A stretch of DNA of 64,000 bases from positions 124,001-188,000 of the forward strand of contig JADKFC010000010.1 of NCBI GenBank assembly GCA_016717655.1, read 5' to 3'. Each line of letters starts with the position of its first letter. The first letter of the stretch is position 1. The position numbers were made by a program, and so were the translations under genes. Below the pieces are notes generated by a model that worked only from the letters and a program-made list of their open reading frames with translations, was not told where the DNA came from and ran no database searches. This document shows, one piece after another, positions 28,601 to 37,980 of this stretch. The DNA comes from Saprospiraceae bacterium. GTDB taxonomy: Bacteria > Bacteroidota > Bacteroidia > Chitinophagales > Saprospiraceae.

Positions 28601-29203
28601 TCTACCTACGGTAAGATGAACGCTACCCCCTCCATAGTCAGCGTAAAGACTACTACCAGCATTGATGGTTATGTCACGGTAGCTTGCTCTGGGAGTATTA
28701 TCCCCATTGGGAAGGTTGAGGGTAGTATTGTTGCTGATTACCACCGAGCTGGGGTAGCCGGGTGTTGAGCCTATAGTACCCACTCCATTGGCACTCCATT
28801 CATTGCTTCTTCCGTAAGTGCCGCCAGTATTGTAAGTGAGGGTAGAATTTGTGCCATAGATTGGACTGGATTGAAAGTTACCTCCATTGATCAGGACATT
28901 GCCATTGAGCTTAAGTGCTGTACCTTGTACTGCGTTGGTGCCGGTAACCAGCGTGAAAGTGCCACCTACGGTTCTGCTTACACCCATGATGATACCACCT
29001 CCATTTTGAACAGATACATTAATTGGGCCGCTCGTTGGTGGCCAGTAAACATGATTGCCATCAATTGGGCCATAAGGGCCACTTGAATTATTGAAAATTA
29101 AACTTGAGCCTGAAGCATAATTCCATGTACCTGAGGATCCGGTCCATGATCCTTCATTGACTTGGAAATTGCCACTGATGGAAATGTTTCTACCTGCACC
29201 CAC
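25526..29203 (-). pseudogene. Large PKD/adhesin-type secreted protein, central part
   Basis: A 1225-codon stretch. The first ~450 residues are beta-helix-like with repeated NGG/GNxxN motifs. A cadherin/putative-Ig segment follows (PTGLNINPTTGEISGTP), then PKD-like modules starting GPKCAGTTLNLSSSGGSTYS, and finally five 74-residue repeats with TFSGPGVSGNNFNAS and YTDGNGCTNSATT. At the nucleotide level the repeats have an exact 222-base period. The frame ends in nonsense after ATTP because of the slip at 25578. It is probably a cell-surface or secreted adhesin. Confidence 0.8.
25538..26650 (-). repeat. Five tandem 222-bp (74-codon) repeats in the adhesin gene
   Basis: The anchor CCT of the conserved CCTGAGAAGG segment (plus strand) falls at 25538, 25761, 25983, 26205 and 26427, so spacings are 223, 222, 222 and 222. 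The single 223-base interval pinpoints the one-base insertion that breaks the frame. Confidence 0.85.
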
Positions 29204-30097
29204 CAGTGAGCCTGCCCCAAAATTTGTATTGTTGGCCAGGGTTTTGCCAGCGGCGATGGTCCAGTTTATTCTATCGTTGTTTAAATACGTACCTCCAAGT
29301 GTAATGGATACATTAGAAGACGAACCCCTGTGAAATTGATTGTAGTCCCAGGTGCTGCAGTACTTCCTTGCATTATAGTACCACCCATGTTTTGTATTAA
29401 ATTGCCGCCAATATTTATAGTAGCCAATGCGGTTCCATTGGTAAAATTTAAAACTCCACTTGTAATATCAAGATTGCCTCCAATTGTTAATGAAAAATCA
29501 CCTGTATTACCGGCAAGTCTAAATTCTCTTGTAGCTGTATTTTGTAAGATAAAGTTGCCCTTAATATTGGTCAGGTTGCTACTTTGATTCCAGGCACCAC
29601 CAAGTGTTGTTACATTGATTATTAGATTTCCAAAACCTCCTGCCGGGGCGGGGATTGAAGTTCCGTTGTTAAAAGCCCAGATTTCAAAAGTACTGTTGGT
29701 ATCAAAATTTTCTGTTCCGTTAAATATATTACTGGAAGGTGCTGTGACATTGTTGTGAATGTAGGTACCTCCATTATCAATTTGAAAAGTTCCGTTGTTG
29801 CAACGCTGTTGAGCAGATTGCCGTCAAAGTCCCTCCTGATTCAATTTGTGAGTTTGAACCAGATCATACTGTCCAGGCTGACTGGTAGACATATTGTGGC
29901 CATTCTGAATCACAAATATATCATTGGCAATATTAAAAGTTAGAAGGAGAAGAACCTCCCCCGCCCTAGTTGCTGTTCCAGTTGGTAGTGCTGGGAGTGA
30001 CACTTCCCTGAGAATAATAGATTGCTCCAAACAAAGTACTAACTAAGAAAGCAGAAAAAGTAAGCACCATATAAATTCTGGCAAAGGTGGACTTCAT
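29204..30097 (-). pseudogene. Large adhesin, N-terminal part with several frame breaks
   Basis: ATG at 30097 starts a good signal peptide (MKSTFARIYMVLTFSAFLVS, then TLFGA), followed by SVTPSTTNWNSN and a TAG at 29966-29968. Recognisable adhesin sequence continues in alternating frames: SNFNIANDIFVIQNGHNM after an extra base in an A4 run at 29935-29938, SGSNSQIESGGTLT near 29840, then GTFQIDNGGTYIHNN and about 150 further residues to FTGV. A missing base in the C4 run at 29325-29328 leads into the 25526-29203 frame. At least four lesions fall in about 200 bases, so this looks like poor sequence or a dead gene. Confidence 0.7.
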
Positions 30098-30164
30098 AAA
30101 TTGGATTTATGGATTTTTAATGAATTTTACCTGGTTCATCACGTGTCTATGGAACGTGATGTCA

Positions 30165-30181
30165 AATTTTGTACAAAATTA
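30165..30181 (-). promoter_or_regulatory. Candidate adhesin promoter with a 16-bp palindrome on the -7 box
   Basis: TAATTTTG on the minus strand (30181-30174) fits the -7 consensus. It overlaps the perfect palindrome AATTTTGTACAAAATT (30165-30180), which could be an operator. A further hairpin, ATCACGT/ACGTGAT (30138-30160), falls in the predicted leader upstream of the ATG at 30097. Confidence 0.45.
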
Positions 30182-30622
30182 GGGTTTAAGCCTAATAAAC
30201 ACGAAAAACCGTGCCTTATTTTTACTTTAATTTCTATGACATGAAACAGGTCAATGGAAGCCATTTCAATTAGGGGATTTCAGATAAAAGAATGTCTTAC
30301 TTTAGAATAAATAATTACATATAAATAATTAATAATCAGATTAATAAAAATTATAGAATATTATATGTTACTTTTGTTGACCCTGTTTTTGAAGAGGGCC
30401 ATTCATGTCTTTAAAATCGAGCTCTAAATGGCTGTTAATCCTCACCTAAAATTTGGTTCTATTTAAATATTTTATGTCTTTTTTGGGGTCTCCCCCCCTG
30501 TCGTTTGTCCCTTAGTTACACTACATTTCACAACTACCATAGTTATATATTAGAAAAAAGTAATATATTAGGGTTTCCTCTTATATTTACGTTACTCAAT
30601 TTATCTAGAAATATATATAACC
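30182..30622. other. AT-rich intergenic region between divergent genes
   Basis: About 440 bases with no coding potential on either strand, including a very AT-rich stretch at 30300-30365. It should hold the plus-strand promoter of the tail-fibre-like gene, but no exact TAnnTTTG box is visible; TATATTTA near 30583 is the closest. Confidence 0.5.
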
Positions 30623-31066
30623 ATGGTAAAATCATTACAACTCCTCTTTTTATTGCTGTTGACAAGTCAGCTGATTGATGCCCAGGAAATTATGTTGTTA
30701 AAGACATCGGGTAAGGTAGTAATAGGCGACACCTCCCAGATAACAACACCGGGCAATTACAACTTGTACGTACAGCATGGCATCTGAACCGAAAAGGTAA
30801 AGGTTTCATTAAAAAATACTGCGGACTGGTCAGATCATGCCTTTATGCATACTCCGGACTTGGGAGAAGTCAAAAAATCAATCGAACAAAACAGTCATTT
30901 GCCTCAAATGCCTTCTGCTACAGAGTTGGTGAAAACGGGCTACGATGTCACTACCATGGATGCCAAACTACTGGCTCAGATAGAATGGTTGTGGCAGTAC
31001 ACCCTAAAGCTGAACGAAGAAAATGAGGCCCTGAAAAAACGGATCAAGGCCCTGGAAGAAAAATAA
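30623..31066 (+). pseudogene. Tail-fibre/TMF-like secreted protein with an in-frame TGA
   Basis: ATG 30623 starts a signal peptide (MVKSLQLLFLLLLTSQLIDA, then Q). The mature part reads GKVVIGDTSQITTPGNYNLY, then VQHGI, a TGA at 30785-30787, and continues in the same frame with TEKVKVSLKNTADWSDHAF and, after MDAKLLAQIEWLWQYTLKLN, a terminal coiled coil. Relatives in Bacteroidota have Leu at this place (GILTE), so TTA changed to TGA is the likely lesion. These proteins end with a tail-fibre chaperone-like helix and are found beside secreted enzyme genes. It heads the DUF1800/DUF1501 cassette. Confidence 0.7.
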
Positions 31067-31105
31067 GATTTTCTCAGCCATCTCTTCACTTCACACTCCG
31101 TCATA

Positions 31106-32887
31106 ATGAGTAAGAACTTTGTATTGATCATTTACCTGCTGTGCACTGTTGCACTTGCAGCCCAGCCCGATACCGTTACCATCGGCTTTGGAGAATACCA
31201 CGGTGTAATGGTGAGCGCCAGTAGCAGTCACAATTATCCGCCTGAAACCACCCTCAAGCAAGATGGCTACCTGCCAAACCTCAATGCTTCATCCCGCTTT
31301 TTGGGCCAGGCCACACTTGGCTACAATATGGAAGACCTGCAAGAGGTTAGCGAAATGGGCATCGAAGACTGGATCGACAGTCAGTTTGTAAAACCCATTC
31401 CCTTCTCCTTAAAAAACAAGGTCAAGGATTACCACAACTTTGTGAAAACAGCCACCAATACACCTGCCGCCGGTCAAATTTACCGGATGTGGTCGTATGC
31501 CTGGTGGCAATACCACATGGCTTCAGCCGATGTACTCCGTCAACGGGTGGCCATGGCCCTCAGCGAGTTGTTTGTTGTGTCGGATAAGTCGGCATTTGGG
31601 GGCAATTCTTATGCCTTGTCGAGTTATTACGATGTGATGCTCAACAATGCCTTTACCAATTACCGCGATCTGATGGAAGATGTAACCTTCCACCCTGCCA
31701 TGGGGGTGTATCTTACCTTCCTCAACAATCCCAAATCCAATCCGGCTACCAATCAGTTTCCGGATGAAAACTATGCCAGGGAGTTGATGCAGCTGTTTAC
31801 CATTGGTACTTCGAAACTCAATATGGACGGCAGCTATGTTTTGGGTACCAACGGACAACCCATACAAACATACAACAATACCGACATCGCCGAATTTGCC
31901 AAGGTCTTTACCGGCTTGTCGTGGGCAGATCGGACCACCTTTAACCGAAGTGCGGCCAACGATACCAGCTATACCCTGCCTATGATCATGTTTAACAGCT
32001 CGCATGAGACAGGCGTAAAAAATCTGCTCAATGGCTTTGTAGTGCCCAACAGAGTGCCAACCGATGGCATTGCTGATATACAAGACGCGATTGGCAATTT
32101 GTTTAACCACAGCAATACGCCACCCTTTGTAGCCAAGTTTTTGATTCAGCGCCTGGTCACCTCCAATCCTTCGCCGGATTACATTGAAAGGGTGGCCAAT
32201 GTTTTTGTCAACAATGGCCAGGGTGTAAGGGGTGATATGAAAGCCATCATCAAAGCCATCTTGTTAGACCCGGAGGCTAAGTCGTGCAAGAGTGGAAACG
32301 ACGTAGAATATGGAGCGCTGAGAGAGCCCTTTGTTCGTTATGTACAAATCAACAAGGCCTTTGACGCCAGCACCGCCAGTGGCAATTACAGAAATGACAT
32401 GGATTATGTGTACCGATTTGTACAACAAAAGCCGTTGACCTCACCCAGTGTATTCAATTTTTTCCAACAGGAATATCAGCCCATTGGACCCATAGAAGAA
32501 GCTAACCTTGTTGGTCCCGAGTTTCAAATCACCAATGCGCAGACTATCATGGGTTATGTAAACAGTCTCTATCGTTTTGTAATCCAGGAAAACGTAGCGG
32601 ATGAATACGATTTATACACCAATGAAGACGATGCCACCTATGCCAACGAGGTATCAACTATAGACCTCAATGACGAGGTATTGCTCACCGACAATAATAA
32701 GTTGCACATCCTGCTCGACAGGCTCAATTTATTGCTGGCTCAGGGCAGATTGACAGCCCCCTCATTGGCCATTATCAAAAATGTGGTTACCGAACTACCC
32801 AATGGCACGGCCACAGAAAAAAGAGACAGGGTCAGACTGGCCATCTATCTCATCATGTCATCACCAGAATACCTCATCAACAGATAA
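31106..32887 (+). CDS. DUF1800 family secreted protein
   Basis: A 593-residue protein with a signal peptide (about residues 1-19, ending ALAAQ). ASRFLGQATLG (about 62-72) and FPDENYARELMQLFTIG (about 218-234) are the hallmark blocks of DUF1800, and AEFAKVFTGLSW follows. The family is almost always encoded next to DUF1501, and this is the case here, 6 bases downstream. The biochemical role is unknown; the pair is thought to act outside the cytoplasm, possibly on polysaccharide. Confidence 0.93.
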   Translation: MSKNFVLIIYLLCTVALAAQPDTVTIGFGEYHGVMVSASSSHNYPPETTLKQDGYLPNLNASSRFLGQATLGYNMEDLQEVSEMGIEDWIDSQFVKPIPFSLKNKVKDYHNFVKTATNTPAAGQIYRMWSYAWWQYHMASADVLRQRVAMALSELFVVSDKSAFGGNSYALSSYYDVMLNNAFTNYRDLMEDVTFHPAMGVYLTFLNNPKSNPATNQFPDENYARELMQLFTIGTSKLNMDGSYVLGTNGQPIQTYNNTDIAEFAKVFTGLSWADRTTFNRSAANDTSYTLPMIMFNSSHETGVKNLLNGFVVPNRVPTDGIADIQDAIGNLFNHSNTPPFVAKFLIQRLVTSNPSPDYIERVANVFVNNGQGVRGDMKAIIKAILLDPEAKSCKSGNDVEYGALREPFVRYVQINKAFDASTASGNYRNDMDYVYRFVQQKPLTSPSVFNFFQQEYQPIGPIEEANLVGPEFQITNAQTIMGYVNSLYRFVIQENVADEYDLYTNEDDATYANEVSTIDLNDEVLLTDNNKLHILLDRLNLLLAQGRLTAPSLAIIKNVVTELPNGTATEKRDRVRLAIYLIMSSPEYLINR

Positions 32888-32893
32888 ACCAAT

Positions 32894-34348
32894 ATGAGCA
32901 AGCGAAAAATATCAAGAAGGGCGTTTATAGGAGAAGCCTCGTGTGCAGCACTGGGATCCATGACGTTGTACAACTCATTGGTCAATCTGGGTATGATGAC
33001 CACTGCTGCCACGCGACCCCACATCATCAGCACGCCATCCGATTACAAGGCGGTGGTGTGTATCTTGCTGGCTGGAGGGGCAGATAGTTTTAATTTTATT
33101 GTGCCAACAGAAACCTCTGAATATGCCCAATATGTGGCTACACGGGGTTCACTGGCCCTTAGCAATTCAGCCACCCCACCTCAGCTTTTGCCGCTGAATT
33201 ACAGTAACAATGGTCGTACTTTTTCGATCCATGCGGGCATGTCTGCGGTACAAAACATGTTTAATACAGGTAAACTCTCTTTTGTCACCAACATTGGTAC
33301 CCTGATTGAACCCATAGCCAATAAGACAGAGTACAATTCAGGAATGAAAAAGGTACCACTGGGCTTGTACAGTCACTCAGACCAGATCATGCAATGGCAA
33401 ACCTCGGTGCCTCAGAGCAGGAGTGCTGTAGGTGTGGCCGGCAGAATGGCCGATATTTTACAAGACATGAATTCGATTCCGGAAGCTGCCATGAACATTT
33501 CTTTAGCCGGGAAAAACAGGTGGCAGTCGGGCAATGAAACCAATGAATTTTCGATTAGCAATTCATCAACAGCAGCAACCATTGGGTATAGCAATTACTC
33601 TTCCGGCTTATCTAATGCTGTTTACCTCAATGACCGGAAAAACAAGGCCCTCGACAGTCTGGCAGCCCAACAGTATGCCAATCTCTTTCACAAGACCATC
33701 GGGGATCTCAATGTTACCACATCAGAAAGCATAGAGGTATTTAAAGTGGCCATGTCCAATTTGGTACCGTTGACTACCACGTTTTCGGCTACCAACCTTT
33801 CGAATGACCTAAAAAAGATAGCAGAGCTCATCAAGGTGAGGTCTTTTCTGGGGGCACAGCGACAAACTTTTTTTGTTTCTTACGGAGGATGGGATCACCA
33901 CGATGATGTGATCAACAACCAAAATGTTATGTTGCCCATAGTGAGCAACGCCCTCAATGAATTCAATAATGCCATGACAGAGCTGGGCATGCAAGACAAT
34001 GTAGTCACGTTTACCATCTCAGATTTTGCCCGCACCCTTACATCCAATGGCAATGGATCAGACCATGCCTGGGGAGGCAATAGCATGATCATGGGAGGCC
34101 CCATTGATGGAGGTAATATTTTTGGAGAATTTCCTTCTCTCAGTCTTACCTCACCCCTCAATTTGTCGAACAGGGGTTTGCTGATTCCCACTACATCGGT
34201 CGACGAATTTTATGCAGAGATTGCACTATGGTTTGGGGTTTCACCCAACGACTTGTCGTACATCCTTCCCAATATCTGTAATTTTTATTCACCCACATGC
34301 CCGGCACCGGTACCATCCGGATTTATGCCTATTGGTATGTTTTCATAA
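32894..34348 (+). CDS. DUF1501 family protein with Tat signal
   Basis: A 484-residue protein. SKRKISRRAFIGEASCAALG carries a twin-arginine-type motif, so it is probably exported folded. LLAGGADSFNFIVP (about residues 57-70), YSHSDQIMQWQT and FTISDFARTLTSNGNGSDHAWG (about 373-394) are the conserved blocks of DUF1501, which has the alkaline-phosphatase/sulfatase-like fold. It follows the DUF1800 gene by 6 bases and precedes a PA14 protein by 10 bases, forming a three-gene operon. Confidence 0.93.
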   Translation: MSKRKISRRAFIGEASCAALGSMTLYNSLVNLGMMTTAATRPHIISTPSDYKAVVCILLAGGADSFNFIVPTETSEYAQYVATRGSLALSNSATPPQLLPLNYSNNGRTFSIHAGMSAVQNMFNTGKLSFVTNIGTLIEPIANKTEYNSGMKKVPLGLYSHSDQIMQWQTSVPQSRSAVGVAGRMADILQDMNSIPEAAMNISLAGKNRWQSGNETNEFSISNSSTAATIGYSNYSSGLSNAVYLNDRKNKALDSLAAQQYANLFHKTIGDLNVTTSESIEVFKVAMSNLVPLTTTFSATNLSNDLKKIAELIKVRSFLGAQRQTFFVSYGGWDHHDDVINNQNVMLPIVSNALNEFNNAMTELGMQDNVVTFTISDFARTLTSNGNGSDHAWGGNSMIMGGPIDGGNIFGEFPSLSLTSPLNLSNRGLLIPTTSVDEFYAEIALWFGVSPNDLSYILPNICNFYSPTCPAPVPSGFMPIGMFS

Positions 34349-34358
34349 AAGGCAGAAC

Positions 34359-36743
34359 ATGAAACGAATACTAATTGCTATTATCATTCTTTTTAATGTG
34401 GCCCTGGTTGTGGAGGCCCAGCAGGTATGTGTAGGCACTCCGGGTCAGATTACCTGGCAGGTGTACAGGGGCTTGTATGATGACGAGGTCAATGAAATGC
34501 TGACCTGGCCGGACTACCCCTACCATCCGTATGACACAAAGACCCTGTACAATTCAAAGTCGGATCTCAATTATGACAATTACATGGGTGCTTCTATTAG
34601 GGGCTTTATCTATGTTCCTCAATCGGACTCTGTTACTTTTAATATTACCGGAAATGAACAGGCCCGTTTTTACCTGAGCACCGATGCCAGCCCTGCCAAC
34701 AAGGTGTTGAGGGCCTACCTCAATGCCAGCACCAATACTGAAGAATATGCCAAATATCCCACACAGACCTCGGTGAAGTTGTATCTGCAGGCAGGTATCA
34801 ACTATTATTTTGAAATACTATACGTGGATGGTACCGGCAGTGATTTTGCTTACTTATGGTGGAAGGCCCCTTTTGTGGACATCAACAACTGGAAGACCAT
34901 AACAGCTGATTACCTGAAAAACGTAGCCTGCCTGCCTACTGAGTGTCCGGAGAAGGGCACACCGTGTGACGATGGGGATGCCACTACCACCAATGATGTA
35001 GAGGATGGCTATTGCCACTGCACCGGAACCAAGGCTAGCACCAATAATTGTGTAGGCGAGCGGACCAGGTTGGAAAACTATCGATATGACAATATCACCG
35101 GTTCGGAGCTCAATGAATTGTACATCAATCCGGCCTTTCCGGCGATGCCTGCATTTACAGAGGTGCTGCCCCTATTTGGTAGGCCTTATTCATCGACGCT
35201 CACCAACAATGGCAGGCTGACCCAGGCCTTTTTAAAGGTTCCGGTATCGGGCAACTATAAATTTAATGTTACGGGTGATGATCAGACTGTGCTTTACCTC
35301 AGTTCTGATGATGATCCTGCCAATAAACAGGCCCACCAGTGTTTGGTAAGCGGGTATACCAATCCCACTCAAAACGACAAATACCAGTGGCAGAGTACTG
35401 CCTTTATTTATCTCGACTCCAGTCAGTATTATTACATTGAGCTCAACAGTAAACAAGCTACCGGTGGCTCCCACTTTGGTGTATTCTGGCAAACCCCCTT
35501 CACCGAAGCCGGGGTTTGGAAAAGATTGCCTGCTACCTTCCTCTATAATTATGATTGCACCCTGGCCTGTATGCCTCTGGGATCGGCGTGCAGCGATGGC
35601 AATGAATTTACCAATGATGATGTGTATGATGAGGATTGCAATTGCACCGGTACACCTTGCACAGGAGTTGATTGCGACAGTCCAATTGCCTCTTATGTAC
35701 CTTTTGAAAAATGCAATGTTACCGATCAGATCGACAATCGCCTTGACAACAACTGGCTGAGCTGTAAAAAATTGGTCAGTCCCAACCCGGCCCGAGACAG
35801 CGGCCATTGGATCAAATACGATTTGGGTGAGATACACAGAGTATTGACTACACAGGTGTGGAATTACAATGTACCCAATCAAACCTCCAAAGGATTTCAG
35901 TCAGTAGCTGTTGATTATTCGGAAGACGGAGTAAGCTGGCAAAACTTTGGCAACTTTACCTGGCCACTGGCCAGTGGTGAAGGAAGTTATGGTGGCTTTG
36001 CTGGTCCTGATTTTATGGGACTTTCAGCCAGGTACATTCTTTTTTCCAGCCTTGATCCGGGCATCGATTGTAAAGGCCTGGGCAAGGTGGCATTTAAGGC
36101 TGTGTACTGTCCCAATCAAGGTACTGCTTGTGATGATCACAATCCGGCTACTACCAATGATCAGTACAATGATGAATGTGAATGTGTAGGCATCAATCTC
36201 CTGGAAAATTTATGTGAAGAACAGTTTGTCATCCTGGGCGACAGCATGCTGATACCCAATAATTACAGCGCCATTCAATATGTGCAGTCCATGAGTCAGA
36301 TTTCATCCAATCAAGCCACCAGCTTTATTGGTGGCGCCTATGTAGTGATGAATCCGGGCTTCGAAAGTGAAGAAGGTGCGGTTTTTATTGCTGCCATTGA
36401 CACCTGTAGCAGCACAACAGCCAATGGTTCCAGAATTGCAGCCAGAATGGCCAAGAGGCAGGCTAAAAAACCGGTAGATCAACCAGAAAAAATGATGACG
36501 GTACTGCAAAATGCTGATAACGACATCGTCGATGTAACGTTTTATGTACCTGGCAAAGCAGATGTAAAACTTGAAATCCTCGATGAACAATTGAATCCCG
36601 TAAATGTAATCATCCAACATGAGTACACCAACATGGGGCATTACAGCAAACGATTCCGCACCAAAAAACTGGATTCCGGTTTATACACCATGGCCTATCA
36701 TATGGGAGGCCAGACCTATTATGAAAAGTGGTCAGTAAAATAG
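34359..36743 (+). CDS. Secreted PA14/discoidin-domain protein with cysteine-rich linkers
   Basis: A 794-residue protein starting at ATG 34359 with a signal peptide (ending VVEAQ). Two PA14-like domains (about residues 20-185 and 230-390; QARFYLSTDASPANKVL and DQTVLYLSSDDDPANKQ) are followed by an F5/8 type C-like domain (about 444-584). Each is closed by a linker of the form GTxCDDGDxxTxNDxxxxxCxC (near 200, 408 and 588), typical of Saprospiraceae. The C-terminal 75 residues (VKLEILDEQLNPVN and LDSGLYTMAYHMGG) look like a type IX sorting domain. It probably binds carbohydrate at the cell surface. Confidence 0.85.
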   Translation: MKRILIAIIILFNVALVVEAQQVCVGTPGQITWQVYRGLYDDEVNEMLTWPDYPYHPYDTKTLYNSKSDLNYDNYMGASIRGFIYVPQSDSVTFNITGNEQARFYLSTDASPANKVLRAYLNASTNTEEYAKYPTQTSVKLYLQAGINYYFEILYVDGTGSDFAYLWWKAPFVDINNWKTITADYLKNVACLPTECPEKGTPCDDGDATTTNDVEDGYCHCTGTKASTNNCVGERTRLENYRYDNITGSELNELYINPAFPAMPAFTEVLPLFGRPYSSTLTNNGRLTQAFLKVPVSGNYKFNVTGDDQTVLYLSSDDDPANKQAHQCLVSGYTNPTQNDKYQWQSTAFIYLDSSQYYYIELNSKQATGGSHFGVFWQTPFTEAGVWKRLPATFLYNYDCTLACMPLGSACSDGNEFTNDDVYDEDCNCTGTPCTGVDCDSPIASYVPFEKCNVTDQIDNRLDNNWLSCKKLVSPNPARDSGHWIKYDLGEIHRVLTTQVWNYNVPNQTSKGFQSVAVDYSEDGVSWQNFGNFTWPLASGEGSYGGFAGPDFMGLSARYILFSSLDPGIDCKGLGKVAFKAVYCPNQGTACDDHNPATTNDQYNDECECVGINLLENLCEEQFVILGDSMLIPNNYSAIQYVQSMSQISSNQATSFIGGAYVVMNPGFESEEGAVFIAAIDTCSSTTANGSRIAARMAKRQAKKPVDQPEKMMTVLQNADNDIVDVTFYVPGKADVKLEILDEQLNPVNVIIQHEYTNMGHYSKRFRTKKLDSGLYTMAYHMGGQTYYEKWSVK

Positions 36744-36829
36744 AATTTAAAGAAGCTTGAAAATTGGGATTTAGGCAGGCCTTTACTTTCCTTGTGAAAT
36801 GATTACCTTTGGTAGATTAAATTTCATGG

Positions 36830-37455
36830 ATGGAAAATCTACTATACAGGCCTTATCAAAATGACAGTCTAGACTTCATTTATAATTTGATTTTTGTGAT
36901 CATCTGCCACAGCCAACGGAAGATGATGGAGGCCCCTATTTTAAAACCCTACTGGATCCTGCCAGCACAGATGTCGCAATCAAAGAATTGGCAGAAGATG
37001 AAAAATTGGAAAGTAGGGTTCGATTGTTTGCCTACCGCAAGCTGACCGAAAGAGGCTGCACCGGCCTTGGGCAAGAGCTATTGGGTGTGGTTGTAGAAAT
37101 AGGGCTGCCGGGAGGGTTGGATGTGTTGGCATGTTATCAGGATCATACCGCGCGGTACATCAATTATTCCGGAAAACTCATCATCTGGGAGACTCCCGAT
37201 CATGCAGAGGTCAGAGAATTTAACACCGAATTGTTTGAACACAGTCGCCACATCATCAGCCAGATTGGCCCCTGGGAAGAAGAGCGAAGGAGTCCACCAC
37301 CACAAGGCATGTTGCGCATTTCATTTTTGGTAGCCGATGGTCTTTATTTTGGAGAAGGCCCTGCTGATGGTATGTTTGCCGATGGGCTGGCAGGACCTGC
37401 CTTACATGCTGCATTGGATATCATGCAAGTCATTACTTCTCATAACCCCGATTAG
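36830..37455 (+). pseudogene. Conserved hypothetical protein, frameshifted near the N-terminus
   Basis: ATG 36830 gives MENLLYRPYQNDSLDFIYNLIF. Coding then continues one frame over as CDHLPQPTEDDGGPYFKTLL, followed by ELLGVVVEIGLPGGLDVLAC, ARYINYSGKLIIWETPD and LVADGLYFGEGP, to the stop at 37455. Adding one T to the T5 run at 36891-36895 restores a single 208-residue frame. The joined protein matches a soluble family I know only as conserved hypothetical in Bacteroidota, with no assigned function. It precedes the TfoX-like gene by 12 bases. Most likely this is a sequencing slip. Confidence 0.7.
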
Positions 37456-37467
37456 TAAATTATAATT

Positions 37468-37809
37468 ATGAAAGAAAACGATGCCATATTGGCAGAAAGG
37501 ATTGGAGATGCCTTGATGTCGAAAAACATAGGTTATGACCACAAGCGCATGTTTGGTGGCCATTGTTTTATGGTGGATGATAAGATGCTCATGGGAACCT
37601 ACCAGGGAGGTCTGATGGTGAGGGTAGATCCGGATACGATGGACGACCTTTTAAAAAAGAAAGGAGTAAAGCCGATGATTCATGGGGGCAAAACCATGAA
37701 AGCATTTCTTATGGTAGAAGCCGGCCTCGTTGTTGGTGACAGTGACCTTGAGTTTTGGATTGACCGATGCATGGATTTTAATCCGAGGGCGAAGTCGAGT
37801 AAAAAATGA
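37468..37809 (+). CDS. TfoX/Sxy N-terminal domain protein
   Basis: A 113-residue protein consisting of the TfoX N-terminal domain alone: HKRMFGGHCFMVDDKMLMGT (about residues 25-44), GGLMVRVDPDTMDDLL and KAFLMVEAGLV. In gamma-proteobacteria TfoX/Sxy activates competence genes. Single-domain homologues in Bacteroidota are of unknown function and no competence genes are nearby. A strong hairpin terminator follows 15 bases after the stop. Confidence 0.85.
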   Translation: MKENDAILAERIGDALMSKNIGYDHKRMFGGHCFMVDDKMLMGTYQGGLMVRVDPDTMDDLLKKKGVKPMIHGGKTMKAFLMVEAGLVVGDSDLEFWIDRCMDFNPRAKSSKK

Positions 37810-37824
37810 TTTTAAAATAAAGAT

Positions 37825-37862
37825 AACAAGTTGGGGCGCATTGCATTGCGCCCCAACTTGTT
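37825..37862 (+). terminator. Hairpin terminator with T-run
   Basis: A 16-bp perfect stem AACAAGTTGGGGCGCA / TGCGCCCCAACTTGTT with a 6-base loop TTGCAT, followed by TTTG. It ends the TfoX-like transcript. The stem-loop core GCGCATTGCATTGCGC resembles the palindrome at 24842-24885. Confidence 0.85.
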
Positions 37863-37922
37863 TTTGACTGATAAAATTGTATGTTGGTCGAAATAGGCAG
37901 CGTGGAAGAGTGAAAGTTTATG

Positions 37923-37930
37923 TAAATTTG
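37923..37930 (+). promoter_or_regulatory. Candidate -7 box TAAATTTG
   Basis: TAAATTTG fits TAnnTTTG, 50 bases upstream of the ATG at 37981 and after the preceding terminator. Confidence 0.45.
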
Positions 37931-37980
37931 CCAATAGTCAGAGAGTAGTAATACATTAGTATTCATTAAAACAATAAACC

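Noticed and set aside
30785..30787. Selenocysteine or alternative-code reading of the TGA
   Set aside because: TGA and TAA act as normal stops elsewhere in the window, homologues have Leu here, and no SECIS-like hairpin is apparent just downstream; a point error is simpler.
31523..32110. A 195-residue minus-strand gene opposite DUF1800
   Set aside because: It lies wholly within the well-supported DUF1800 frame and shows no family motifs; an antisense shadow.
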